From: Candidatus Pseudobacter hemicellulosilyticus
GTDB taxonomy: Bacteria; Bacteroidota; Bacteroidia; Chitinophagales; Chitinophagaceae
Direction: 5' to 3'
Assembly (NCBI GenBank): GCA_029202545.1
Contig: CP119311.1
Span: forward strand, 248,001 to 312,000
DNA length: 64,000 bases
Positions 1 through 8,277 of the stretch are shown one piece after another. Every line of letters starts with the position of its first letter. The first letter of the stretch is position 1. The translations under genes were made by a program, and so were the position numbers. The notes under the pieces were generated by a model. It was not told the origin of the DNA. It did not search any database and was given only the letters and a program-made list of their open reading frames with translations.

Positions 1-38
1 AGCAGCGCTACTGCGGTGATGGTCAGGATTGCTTTCAT
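1..38 (-). CDS. start of a SusD-like lipoprotein (partial)
   Basis: Only the first 12 codons lie in the window, reading leftward from an ATG whose complement is at 36-38; the peptide begins MKAILTITAVALL, a typical hydrophobic signal-peptide start. It begins 20 bases after the stop of the SusC gene. A gene directly downstream of susC in Bacteroidota is almost always the SusD/RagB glycan-binding lipoprotein, so that identity is inferred from position and not seen in sequence. The rest of the gene lies outside the window. Confidence 0.55.
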   Translation of the reverse strand, partial: MKAILTITAVAL

Positions 39-58
39 ACAGGCAATATTTTCGTCAG

Positions 59-3000
59 TTAAAATTTGATTTCCAGGCCGGCCGTAATACTGGTGATCCG
101 CGGATAGGCGGCTGCACCGCGACCGTTCTCCCCTACTTCCGGGTCAAACTCGTGGGTCCTGGTCCAGGTCACGGGATTGCTCACGTTGAGATATACACGT
201 CCCTGGTCCAGGAATTTGATGCTGCTGGTAGGCAGCCGGTATCCCAGCGTGATATGCTGGATCCGCAGGAAGGAACCATCCTCCACAAACCAGGAAGAAG
301 CAAAATACTGGCGGTCGGCCCGCAGGCGGGGCCGCTCGTTATTGGGTTGCTCTGCTGTCCAGCGCCCCTCCTGCAAACCAGGTGCATCCAGTTTGCGGGT
401 GGCGAAAATATCATTGCCGTACATGCCGTAGAACAGCACATTGAAATCAAAGCCGGAAGTATGGGTCAGCTGGAGGTTGAGACTGGCCGTAAAGTCCGGG
501 TTGGGATCACCAATGATGGTACGGGCATTGGGATCCAGCGTGCCGTCATCTTTCAGCCCGATATAGTTCAGCTCACCGGGCTGGTTCATTTTATAGGTAT
601 TCTGCGGCTTGCCCTGGACGATGCCATCCACACGGTAGCCGTAAAAGGAATTGATGGGCTGACCAATGGCCAGCACGTTCAGGTAGGCATCGTTGAAGAT
701 ACCGCCGCCATAGGGCTCATAGCGGTTGCCGCTGGCATCGGTGATATAACCTGAGCTTTCCTGGGAACCGATGTCCAGTACTTTGTTGCGGTTCATATTG
801 AAGATCACCCCGGCATTGAACTGCCATTTGCCTTTGTCAATGATGCGGGCGTCCAGCGAAAATTCAAATCCTTTGTTCTCCACTTTGCCGTCATTGGTCC
901 ATACCCTGTCGAACCCTGTACTTGGGTTCAGGAACTGCTGGCGCAGCAGGTCGGTAGTGCGTTTATGGTAATAATCGGCGGTCAGAGCGATACGGTTGTC
1001 CAGGAAGGCCAGATCTATACCAATATCCAGCTGGGCTGTTTTTTCCCAGCGCAGGTTATTATTGGCCATACCGCCCCAGGTGACGTAGCGGTTGCCGATC
1101 CCTTCGCGGCCCACTTCCCGGCCTACGCCGTAGATGATGTATTCTTTATCGTTCAGGTAATAGTAGTCCTGTCCAAACTGGCTGAAAGACTGGTAGGGAG
1201 AGATGCCCTGGTTACCGGAGATGCCGTAGCTGGCGCGGAGTTTCAGCTGATCAAAGAAATTGAGGTCGCGGATAAAATCCTCTTCCTCCATTTTCCAGCT
1301 GACAGCGCCGGAGGGGAAAAAGCCCCATTTGTTATCGGTACCGAATTTGGAGCTACCGTCAGCCCTTGCTGTGAAGGTGAACAGGTAACGATCGTTGAAC
1401 GTATAGTTAAGCCGGGAAAAGCCGGAGGCCAGGGTGGTCTCGGAACGGCTGTTATTGATGATCTGCTTGTCAGCCCCGGCCAGGTTCTCTTCTTTGAGGA
1501 TCACGTTGGCAAAGCCCTGCCCTACCACGTTGAGGCCCTTGCTAACGGTGTTCTCATAGTTGATACCGCCCATGATACTGAACTGGTGTTTGTCCGCAAA
1601 ACGTTGCGTATAGGTCAGGTAAGCATCTGTAGTGAAGTTGAGCCAGTTGGACGAACCCATACCGCCCTCGCCATTGTACAGGTCGCCCCCCAGCGTATGG
1701 ATCGGCGGGTTAAAGAAATAGCTTTCGCCCGAGCCGCCGCGGGTATTACCACGCAGGATCAGCTGGAGGCCTTTGACAATATCCCAGTCCATCTGTACCG
1801 TGGCATAGGCATCCATATTACCGGCGTTGTTGACGCGTTCATTGGTCATGGCGAGGGGATTGCCATAGTCCTGGTCGTAGGCTTTGAAATAAGAGCCGTC
1901 CCCATTGTATACGGGGAACAGGGGATTGCGGGCATAGTTCATCCCATAGTTGGTATTCCTTTTTCCTTTCCAGAGACCGGCCTTGGTACGCACCAGCAGG
2001 TTGTCGGACACTTTATGATCATAGGACAGATCCAGGGAGATACGGGTATAGTCGTCCCCTATCTGCATGCCTTCGCCTTTCATATAGCCGAGGCTGACAT
2101 AATAGTGATTGGTCCTGTTACCGCCTTCCACGCCTACGTTATAATCATAGGTAACAGAAGGTTTGCGGAACACGTATTTGGTCCAGTCGGTATAATAGGG
2201 CCAGGCGCCGGTGCGGATCTCCTGGCGGGAAGGATAGTAGATACCGCTGGCATCCCTTCTGCCTACATACCGCGGTTCCAGGCCGGCATTCTCCATGGCC
2301 TCATCTTCCAGGGTCGCCATCCTGAGGGCATCTTTCCAGAGATCCAGCGGCTTACTGAAAAGGCCGAAGCTGGTCTTCTGGTTGAACCATACATTGGCCC
2401 TGTTATTGGCGCCGCGTTTGGTAGTGATCATGATGACCCCGTTAGCGCCGCGGGAGCCATAGATAGCCGTGGCCGAAGCATCTTTCAACACTTCGATGCT
2501 GGCAATGATATTCGGGTTCACGGCATTCAGGTTGCCGGCCTCACCGAGTGGGATACCGTCAATCACCACCAGCGGCGAGTTGGAGCCGTTGATGGAGCTG
2601 ACGCCCCGCACGCGGACCGTAGTGCCGCCCTGTGGGTTATCATTATTGGGATTGATGACCTGCAGACCGGATACGCGGCCCTGCAGGAGGCTCTCGAAGC
2701 TGCCGGAGGACGACTGTGTGATCTTCTCTCCTTTCACACTGGCCACGCTGCCGGTCAGATCACTTTTCTTCACGGCGCCGTAACCCACTACAATCACCTG
2801 GTCCATTTCGTTACCGCCAGGTTGCAGGGAGATGGTCAGCTCCGTTTGTTTACCCACCATGAGCTCGCGGGTCTGGAAACCGGTGAAGCTGATCACCAGC
2901 ACCTGGCGGTCAGAGCTGACGCTGAGCTGGAATTTGCCATCGGCATCCGTGGAAGCGCCACCGTCCGCATTTTTGATGGTGATGGAGGCGCCGGCGAGCG

Positions 3001-3214
3001 GGTTGCCTTTATCGTCCAGGACGGTGCCTTTTATAGGACGTACAGTGTCCGCCGAACTAAAGATCGGGTTGTCTGCAGGTGCAGTAAGGTTGGGCATTTC
3101 GCTGAAGGCCGGGGCCCACAGGCAGCAGCCGAAAAAGGTGGCGAAGCAGCCAAGCCTTCGTTTTACAAAAAACGAGGCCTTTTTCGCCCCAGGGTTCTGG
3201 TTACGACTTTTCAT
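59..3214 (-). CDS. SusC/RagA family TonB-linked outer-membrane receptor
   Basis: A 1051-residue outer-membrane beta-barrel importer that, with a SusD partner and TonB energy, moves oligosaccharides into the periplasm. A basic N-terminus is followed by a hydrophobic stretch ending near residue 38. A carboxypeptidase-regulatory-like beta domain spans about 60-135 (KGTVLDDKGNPLAGASITI). The TonB plug starts at VIVVGYG (about 140-146) and carries the SusC signature SASIEVLKDASA-type and GSRGANGVIMITTKRG motifs. The C-terminus ends in a charged/aromatic strand (ITAGLEIKF) typical of barrel assembly signals. There is no STN domain, so it is not expected to signal to an anti-sigma factor. It lies 35 bases after the isomerase gene and is the fourth gene of an operon starting at 6274. 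The substrate is unknown; neighbours suggest a hexose- or pentose-containing glycan. Confidence 0.95.
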   Translation of the reverse strand: MKSRNQNPGAKKASFFVKRRLGCFATFFGCCLWAPAFSEMPNLTAPADNPIFSSADTVRPIKGTVLDDKGNPLAGASITIKNADGGASTDADGKFQLSVSSDRQVLVISFTGFQTRELMVGKQTELTISLQPGGNEMDQVIVVGYGAVKKSDLTGSVASVKGEKITQSSSGSFESLLQGRVSGLQVINPNNDNPQGGTTVRVRGVSSINGSNSPLVVIDGIPLGEAGNLNAVNPNIIASIEVLKDASATAIYGSRGANGVIMITTKRGANNRANVWFNQKTSFGLFSKPLDLWKDALRMATLEDEAMENAGLEPRYVGRRDASGIYYPSRQEIRTGAWPYYTDWTKYVFRKPSVTYDYNVGVEGGNRTNHYYVSLGYMKGEGMQIGDDYTRISLDLSYDHKVSDNLLVRTKAGLWKGKRNTNYGMNYARNPLFPVYNGDGSYFKAYDQDYGNPLAMTNERVNNAGNMDAYATVQMDWDIVKGLQLILRGNTRGGSGESYFFNPPIHTLGGDLYNGEGGMGSSNWLNFTTDAYLTYTQRFADKHQFSIMGGINYENTVSKGLNVVGQGFANVILKEENLAGADKQIINNSRSETTLASGFSRLNYTFNDRYLFTFTARADGSSKFGTDNKWGFFPSGAVSWKMEEEDFIRDLNFFDQLKLRASYGISGNQGISPYQSFSQFGQDYYYLNDKEYIIYGVGREVGREGIGNRYVTWGGMANNNLRWEKTAQLDIGIDLAFLDNRIALTADYYHKRTTDLLRQQFLNPSTGFDRVWTNDGKVENKGFEFSLDARIIDKGKWQFNAGVIFNMNRNKVLDIGSQESSGYITDASGNRYEPYGGGIFNDAYLNVLAIGQPINSFYGYRVDGIVQGKPQNTYKMNQPGELNYIGLKDDGTLDPNARTIIGDPNPDFTASLNLQLTHTSGFDFNVLFYGMYGNDIFATRKLDAPGLQEGRWTAEQPNNERPRLRADRQYFASSWFVEDGSFLRIQHITLGYRLPTSSIKFLDQGRVYLNVSNPVTWTRTHEFDPEVGENGRGAAAYPRITSITAGLEIKF

Positions 3215-3249
3215 GAAAACGTCATTATGGTGAGCAATCTGTTGTAGAC

Positions 3250-3789
3250 CTAATCTTCCACTATTTCCGAAAACCGGCCGATGTCCGGGTTGGAAAAGAA
3301 ATTATCGTTGTGATCATCATTGGCGGTGGATACTTCGCCGATGATGCATTCCTCCGATCCCGGGTAGAATGCATGCCAGAGCAGGGGCGTAATAGTGACC
3401 CGCTCGCCGGCGTTGAGGACCAGCGGCTCATCGGTCTGTACGGTGCGGAACTGCCCGTTGACCTTGACGCTGAGCCGGGCCACCGGCGGATCTGTAGCCG
3501 GGTCTTTTTCCCAGAGCTCAATGATCAGCTGGCCGGTGCGGCAGATGATGTCTTCTTTTTTCTTTTTGTGGTAATGCGCAGGCGTAACCTGATTTCGCCG
3601 GGCATACATCAGCTTTTCACAGTATTCGGCTTCTTCTGCGAGGTTGATGAGGAGCAGACCGGACTTGGGAAAATTGCCCAGTCCGAAATCGGTGATATCC
3701 CATACCGGATTGGGTGGCAGTGTCCAGCCATTCCGGTTAAAATAGGCGGTGGCGGCTGCTTTGGCCTGGTTGATCTCGGAACGTTTCAT
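3250..3789 (-). CDS. D-lyxose ketol-isomerase family cupin (lyxose/mannose isomerase-like)
   Basis: A 179-residue cytoplasmic cupin of the D-lyxose isomerase family. Characterised members are metal-dependent and interconvert D-lyxose with D-xylulose and, often better, D-mannose with D-fructose. The metal site looks complete: His72, His74 and Glu79 in TPAHYHKKKKED and His139 in LLWHAFYPG. The length matches the short Bacillus-type enzymes and not the longer E. coli form. The ATG start follows the upstream oxidoreductase gene by 29 bases, so the two are probably co-transcribed. In this operon (transporter, oxidoreductase, isomerase, SusC) it would feed an imported sugar into central metabolism. 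Substrate identity is inferred from the family; a related non-lyxose activity is possible. Confidence 0.85.
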   Translation of the reverse strand: MKRSEINQAKAAATAYFNRNGWTLPPNPVWDITDFGLGNFPKSGLLLINLAEEAEYCEKLMYARRNQVTPAHYHKKKKEDIICRTGQLIIELWEKDPATDPPVARLSVKVNGQFRTVQTDEPLVLNAGERVTITPLLWHAFYPGSEECIIGEVSTANDDHNDNFFSNPDIGRFSEIVED

Positions 3790-3818
3790 ATGGCTACTAT
3801 ATTAAAGCGTTTAACCTT

Positions 3819-4970
3819 TTAGAGTACAGGTGAATAGGATACTTTTTTCTGAAGCGATACCGCATTGCCGGTGGCAAAGGACTCCAGGGCGGCGGCAAAG
3901 ATGCGGTGTGTATTCACGGCCTCGTCGGGCGTGGCGCAACCGAAGCGGCCGTTGAGCTGACCAGCCCTTTCCGCCATGAAGGCAGCGATCATCTGCATGA
4001 AGCAGTCGGGGAAGCCCGCCTCAAAAATACCGCCGGTAATAACGGGGAAGGACATCTGGTGGCCCAGGTCTACCCGTTGCCATACCTGCTCTTTACCACG
4101 GGTAAAGATCCAGAGGGCCTTGGTATCCTTGGTGCTGTATTTAACGCCGCCTTCCGTGCCCAGGACTTCAATGAACCAGGTATTGGTTTCACCCGGGGCC
4201 AGGCGTTTCATCTCCAGCGTCATGGGAATGGGTTCGTCATCAATAGTGAGCTGCGAAGTGATGGTAGCATTGTTCCAGGTATCGCAGGGGGCCATGCCGC
4301 CTTTGCCATCGGGCCGCTCATGGATGATCTTCTGCAACTGAGCAAACACTGTATCAGGCTTCCAGCCCAGGCGCAGCGGCACATGCAGGACATGCATGCC
4401 CAGATCGCCCATAACCCCTATTTCGCCGCAGTATTGCTGTTGTCTTTTCCAGTTGATAGGTTTCAGCGGGTCCATATCGCTGGAGTGCAGGAAACCGGCC
4501 TTTATTTCAATGATCTTACCCAGCCTGCCGGTCAGCACTTCCTGGATCACCCGCTGGGGACCAGGCAGGAAGGGCATTTCAGAGCTGCAGCGCACAAAGC
4601 GGCCGAGACGTTCTGCTTCTTCCCTGATAGTGAGGGCTGCCTGCAGGTTGATACCGAAAGGTTTTTCCGCCAGCAGGTCTTTCCCGGCGCGCAGCACTTC
4701 CAGGTATACTTCCTGGTGCAGGTTATGCGGCAGGGCTACATACACCACGTCAATGGAAGGATCAGCCAGCAGTTCTTTATAGTCAGTGGTGAACAGTTTC
4801 ACCGATTCTACTTTTTTATACCAGCTCAGTACTTTCTCGCTGAGATCGCAGACAGCGGTCAGCTCACAGCCCACAGGAAAATCGTTCAGGACAAACCATC
4901 TGCCCAAAGCGCTGGCAGCCTCTTTTCCCATCAGGCCGCCGCCTATAATACCCAATTGTACCTTTTGCAT
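3819..4970 (-). CDS. Gfo/Idh/MocA family NAD(P)-dependent oxidoreductase
   Basis: A 383-residue cytoplasmic dehydrogenase. The N-terminal Rossmann fold shows the dinucleotide motif GIIGGGLMGKE (residues 7-17), and the family EKP motif is at 102-104 (AEKPFGIN), whose lysine usually helps catalysis. The C-terminal alpha/beta dimerisation domain carries GDLGMHVLHVPLRLG, where the His is the usual active-site position. The family oxidises or reduces sugars, inositols and sugar derivatives. It is preceded by the MFS transporter gene (80-base gap) and followed by the isomerase. Together they look like a catabolic route for one imported sugar. The exact substrate cannot be read from the sequence. 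Confidence 0.9.
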   Translation of the reverse strand: MQKVQLGIIGGGLMGKEAASALGRWFVLNDFPVGCELTAVCDLSEKVLSWYKKVESVKLFTTDYKELLADPSIDVVYVALPHNLHQEVYLEVLRAGKDLLAEKPFGINLQAALTIREEAERLGRFVRCSSEMPFLPGPQRVIQEVLTGRLGKIIEIKAGFLHSSDMDPLKPINWKRQQQYCGEIGVMGDLGMHVLHVPLRLGWKPDTVFAQLQKIIHERPDGKGGMAPCDTWNNATITSQLTIDDEPIPMTLEMKRLAPGETNTWFIEVLGTEGGVKYSTKDTKALWIFTRGKEQVWQRVDLGHQMSFPVITGGIFEAGFPDCFMQMIAAFMAERAGQLNGRFGCATPDEAVNTHRIFAAALESFATGNAVSLQKKVSYSPVL

Positions 4971-5050
4971 ATAGTGAATTTATTCGTTTATGTGCCCGTT
5001 CAAAGCACAAGGTTTAATGATGTGAGCAGGCCGGAGCCCTTATGAACAGA

Positions 5051-6274
5051 TCAATAACTCTTATAAAATTTCCAGCCGAACAGGAAGATCACGGCATAAC
5101 ACAGGATCGGCAGGTAATAGGCTGCAGCAATATTGTGGTTGGCTATCAGTCCCATCACCGGCGGGAACAGGGCGCCACCTACCACGCCCATCACAATATA
5201 GGAAGAGCCTTTCTGCGTATCAGCGCCCAGGTCTTTCAGCCCCAGGCTGAAGATGGTGGGGAACATGATACTCAGGAAAAAGTTCAATAGCATCAGGGCT
5301 ATGAAGGAGGTCCAGCCCAGGTTCTGCGCAATGACGATGCAGAGTAGGGCATTGACGGCCGCGTACAGAGACAATAAGATATTCGGCCTAACAAAACGCA
5401 TGAGGAAAGTGCTGATGAAGCGGCCCACCATCATGAGGAACATGCTGAAAGAAAAATAGTAGGCAGCTTTTTCATCGGTCATACCTGGTATTTTCTCTAC
5501 GCCGTAGTTAATGAAATAAGCCCAGGTGCCGCCCTGTGCGGCCACGTTGAAGAACTGTGCTGCGACGGCCCATTTGAAATGGCGGCGCTGGAACAGCTTT
5601 TTGGGAGCGGCTATGACGCCGTCTGCCTCCTGGCTGCCATGCGGCTCATGGTGCGGGGCCAGGGCCGGTATCTTTACAAAGCTGAAGATCAGGGCCAGGG
5701 CTGTGATGAACAGACCGATAACAGTATATAAGGTGGTCACTGATTCCAGGTTCTCATCATTGCTATGACTGGCGCGCAGCAGGAAATAACCACCGATCAG
5801 GGGTCCCAGCGTGCAGCCCAGGCCATTGAACGCCTGTGCAAAATTGATGCGCTGGTCGCTGGTGCGCTGATCACCCAGGGCGGCCACAAAAGGATGCGCT
5901 ACTGTTTCCAGGGTAGCCAGGCCGCAGGCCAGCACAAATAAGGCGAAACGGAAAAAAGGAAAAGAAGCTTCCCCCGCAGCGGGGATGAACAGGAAGGCGC
6001 CGAGTGCATACAGGCCAAGGCCCAGCTGTACGCCACGTTTATAACCGAAACGCTGCATGAACAGGCCGGCCGGAATGCCCATGACGGCATAAGCGCCGAA
6101 AATGGAGAACTGCACCAGGCCCGACTGCGACTTGGATACCTTGAGGATGTTCTGGAAATGCTTGTTCAGCACATCTCCCATGGTGATGGCAATGCCCCAT
6201 AACAGGAAGAGGGAGGTAACAAATGCCAGGACGACAAGAAATTTTCTTTCGGTAAAAGCTGCTTTATTTAACAT
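5051..6274 (-). CDS. sugar MFS transporter (FucP-like)
   Basis: An inner-membrane symporter of the major facilitator superfamily, about 407 residues with roughly twelve hydrophobic segments. The region SKSQSGLVQFSIFGAYAVMG and the following GYKRGVQLGLGLYALGAFLF resemble the L-fucose/hexose (FucP) branch, which moves sugar with protons. I place the start at the ATG at 6274 (MLNKAAFTER); a longer frame would need a TTG at 6289. It is the first gene of the minus-strand operon and faces the GntR regulator across a 274-base promoter region. It likely imports the monosaccharide released after SusCD uptake. Substrate is not determined. Confidence 0.9.
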   Translation of the reverse strand: MLNKAAFTERKFLVVLAFVTSLFLLWGIAITMGDVLNKHFQNILKVSKSQSGLVQFSIFGAYAVMGIPAGLFMQRFGYKRGVQLGLGLYALGAFLFIPAAGEASFPFFRFALFVLACGLATLETVAHPFVAALGDQRTSDQRINFAQAFNGLGCTLGPLIGGYFLLRASHSNDENLESVTTLYTVIGLFITALALIFSFVKIPALAPHHEPHGSQEADGVIAAPKKLFQRRHFKWAVAAQFFNVAAQGGTWAYFINYGVEKIPGMTDEKAAYYFSFSMFLMMVGRFISTFLMRFVRPNILLSLYAAVNALLCIVIAQNLGWTSFIALMLLNFFLSIMFPTIFSLGLKDLGADTQKGSSYIVMGVVGGALFPPVMGLIANHNIAAAYYLPILCYAVIFLFGWKFYKSY

Positions 6275-6456
6275 CCGTAGGCTTAACAAGGGTTAATAAA
6301 ATGGATAGGCAGCTTTACTCCTGGCCGGAATATTTTCATACCTGGGAAGCGCATATCGTTAGTTAATTGATCGCCGGTGATCCCCTGCTGGTTCACGCGT
6401 CTGGAAATTACCGGTTTATTTAGGTTGAATAACCAAATATAGGAAGTTTTTTCAAT

Positions 6457-6470
6457 CTTGTATATACAAG
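6457..6470. promoter_or_regulatory. 14-bp palindrome, candidate GntR operator
   Basis: CTTGTATATACAAG is a perfect palindrome. Its core GTATATAC matches the GTMTAKAC pattern known for operators of the HutC/UTRA branch of GntR regulators, the branch to which the divergent gene at 6549 belongs. It sits 182 bases upstream of the MFS start and 79 bases upstream of the regulator start, so a bound repressor could control both. Binding is inferred. Confidence 0.65.
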
Positions 6471-6500
6471 TTAAAATTTTTTCCGTTTTCTTTTGGCCGC

Positions 6501-6518
6501 TTATTTAATATTAAATAA
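6501..6518. promoter_or_regulatory. 18-bp A+T palindrome in the divergent promoter region
   Basis: TTATTTAATATTAAATAA is a perfect palindrome 31 bases from the first one and 30 bases before the GntR start codon. It could be a second operator, part of the promoter, or simply A+T-rich promoter DNA. It lacks the GTATAC core of the first site. Confidence 0.35.
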
Positions 6519-6548
6519 TATGCTTGTTTTGCAGTTAATGCTCGCCAT

Positions 6549-7265
6549 ATGAAAAAAACTCCCCCATTACCGCTGTACAGGCAGCTTTTCGTGGACCTGA
6601 AAAAACAGATCGACGAGGGCAAATACAAAGTGGGTGCGCTGCTGCCTTCCGAGAACGAACTCTGCGCCGCCTACAAGACCACCCGGCTTACTGTCCGTCA
6701 TGCCCTCAAGGAATTGAAAACGATGGGGTATATCACCAGTCATCACGGCAAGGGAAGTATTGTGAGCGAACCAAAGAAAGCCCTGGGCATCCTGAGCATT
6801 GGCGGTATCACTGCAGCGGTGGGGCATAAGAACCTGGCTACAAAGATCATCCGGAAAGCCAGCATCCATCCCTGGGCGGATGAATTCTTCTACCCGCTCA
6901 GTCCGCAGGAAACAGAAGCGGCCTGTATCTCTTTCACCCGCGTACGCTCCGTGGACAATGCGCCCATTGTCTACGAAGAAACATTCTTAGCCAACCTGCA
7001 CCTGCCCAATTTCACGGCACTGTCGCTGGAAAATGTATCGCTCTTCAATACCCTGCTGGAGAAATACCAGGTGGAGATCAGGTCCGGCGAGCAAAGGATC
7101 TGGGCCGTGAGCGCCAATAAGTCCACCGGCAAATTCCTGAAAGTGAAAGAGGGCAGCCCCGTGGTACATATGCAGCGCAAGCTGGTCACCAATAACAAAC
7201 ACCTTAATATCTACTCTTCGCTGTATTGTAATACGGAGGATTTTTATCTGCAGGATTATTTTTAG
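6549..7265 (+). CDS. GntR family transcriptional regulator with UTRA domain (HutC-type)
   Basis: A 238-residue one-component regulator. Residues about 6-72 form the GntR winged helix (PLYRQLFVDLKKQIDEGKYK, then SENELCAAYKTTRLTVRHAL and the wing HHGKGSIV). Residues about 85-235 are the UTRA effector domain, which in this branch binds a sugar phosphate or related small molecule and releases DNA. It is transcribed away from the sugar-uptake operon, the usual position of a local repressor. Candidate sites are the palindromes at 6457-6470 and 6501-6518. The effector is probably an intermediate of the sugar handled by the neighbouring isomerase and oxidoreductase (inference). Confidence 0.93.
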   Translation: MKKTPPLPLYRQLFVDLKKQIDEGKYKVGALLPSENELCAAYKTTRLTVRHALKELKTMGYITSHHGKGSIVSEPKKALGILSIGGITAAVGHKNLATKIIRKASIHPWADEFFYPLSPQETEAACISFTRVRSVDNAPIVYEETFLANLHLPNFTALSLENVSLFNTLLEKYQVEIRSGEQRIWAVSANKSTGKFLKVKEGSPVVHMQRKLVTNNKHLNIYSSLYCNTEDFYLQDYF

Positions 7266-7413
7266 GAAGCAACGGTAAATTTTACGGCATTGTTCTTGCG
7301 CAACGATCTGGTCTATTCCAATAGGGATATTTTTAATTTTCGGTTATATAGTGAACGTTATGATTTCTTCTCTGGATAAATTTACCAGATGAGGCTGTTA
7401 AGAAAGAGTATTT

Positions 7414-7441
7414 GTCCAGTTTATTGTATAAAAAACTGGAC
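7414..7441 (+). promoter_or_regulatory. 28-bp repeat, distal operator candidate of the AbiE module
   Basis: This 28-bp unit starts GTCCAGTTT and ends AAACTGGAC, so its 9-bp ends are inverted repeats around a 10-bp A+T centre. The exact reverse complement of all 28 bases recurs at 7499-7526. AbiEi-type antitoxins are known to repress their own promoter by binding inverted repeats, so this is a likely antitoxin site. Confidence 0.7.
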
Positions 7442-7498
7442 TTCTGGCTTATCAAATACAGCATTATACAACTGATTATCTATTTTTTATAAAATAAT

Positions 7499-7526
7499 GT
7501 CCAGTTTTTTATACAATAAACTGGAC
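7499..7526 (-). promoter_or_regulatory. 28-bp repeat, proximal operator candidate of the AbiE module
   Basis: Exact reverse complement of the unit at 7414-7441, 57 bases away, and 25 bases before the antitoxin start codon. It covers the place where a -33 element would lie relative to the -7-like box at 7534-7541, so protein bound here should block transcription. Confidence 0.72.
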
Positions 7527-7533
7527 ATTTTGG

Positions 7534-7541
7534 TACTTTTG
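7534..7541 (+). promoter_or_regulatory. Bacteroidota -7 box candidate
   Basis: TACTTTTG fits the Bacteroidota TAnnTTTG consensus exactly. It lies 10 bases before the AbiEi-like start codon, implying a very short leader. A clear TTTG at -33 is not visible; that position is inside the proximal 28-bp repeat. Confidence 0.5.
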
Positions 7542-7551
7542 TCTTTAGCAG

Positions 7552-8277
7552 ATGAAAGTAACAGACGCAATAGCAAAAAAAGTAGAAAACCTGGAAGCCG
7601 GGCAAGTATTCAGTTTCTCTGATGTAGCAATACAGCCAGAAAAAATGGAAGCTGTTGTCAAAGCATTGAACAGAATGGTCAGTACAGGCAAACTATCCAA
7701 GCTCGGTAAAGGCAAATTTTACAAAGCAAAACAAACCGTCTTTGGTAACCTCGAGCCTGACCAGTACCAGGTTGTAAAAGACCTGTTAGAGACTGATGGA
7801 AAAATCATTGGCTATCTGACAGGTTATAGTATCTATAATAAACTGGGGCTGACCACGCAGGTTAGCAATATAATACAAATTGGCAGGAACGATATCCGCG
7901 CCGCTTTCAAGCGGGGCCGCTATACAATCAGTTTCATTAAACAGAAAAATGAGATCACTATCGATAATATCTTCTTGCTGCAGGTCCTTGATGCAATCCG
8001 GTACATCAAAAAAATACCGGATACCTATTTCCTTTCATCGCTTGAACGCCTGATTGCCATACTAAATGATCTGCCAGGTGCTGACAAGAAAAAGCTGGTT
8101 ACACTATCACTCAAATATCCCGCGGCAACACGAGCACTCGTTGGAGCTATGCTTGAAGAAACAGGCCACAAAGAATTGACAAAAAAGATAAAAGAAACCC
8201 TTAATCCCCTGACCATTTATAAAATGCCCTCAGCCGCTAAGCTGATGAAGCATACAGAAAAATGGAATATCAAATGA
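7552..8277 (+). CDS. AbiEi/DUF6088-like type IV antitoxin
   Basis: A 241-residue protein read as the antitoxin of an AbiE module. The first 60 or so residues form a winged-helix-like DNA-binding region (MEAVVKALNRMVSTGKLSKL, then GKGKFYK), and the rest is the helical antitoxin region. In known AbiE systems the antitoxin does not bind the toxin; it represses the operon and counteracts the toxin indirectly. The stop codon overlaps the toxin ATG in an ATGA junction at 8274-8277, so translation is probably coupled. Two 28-bp inverted units precede it. The coding region is visibly richer in A and T than the flanking SusC and transpeptidase genes, which fits acquisition by transfer. Family assignment rests on gene order and domain pattern. 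Confidence 0.8.
   Translation: MKVTDAIAKKVENLEAGQVFSFSDVAIQPEKMEAVVKALNRMVSTGKLSKLGKGKFYKAKQTVFGNLEPDQYQVVKDLLETDGKIIGYLTGYSIYNKLGLTTQVSNIIQIGRNDIRAAFKRGRYTISFIKQKNEITIDNIFLLQVLDAIRYIKKIPDTYFLSSLERLIAILNDLPGADKKKLVTLSLKYPAATRALVGAMLEETGHKELTKKIKETLNPLTIYKMPSAAKLMKHTEKWNIK

Noticed and set aside
965..3247. Long plus-strand open frame (760 codons) opposite the first SusC gene
   Set aside because: The translation is low-complexity and antisense to a clear SusC barrel. Similar long antisense frames lie opposite other GC-rich genes here (e.g. 37486-39396, 24744-26036, 57022-58302).
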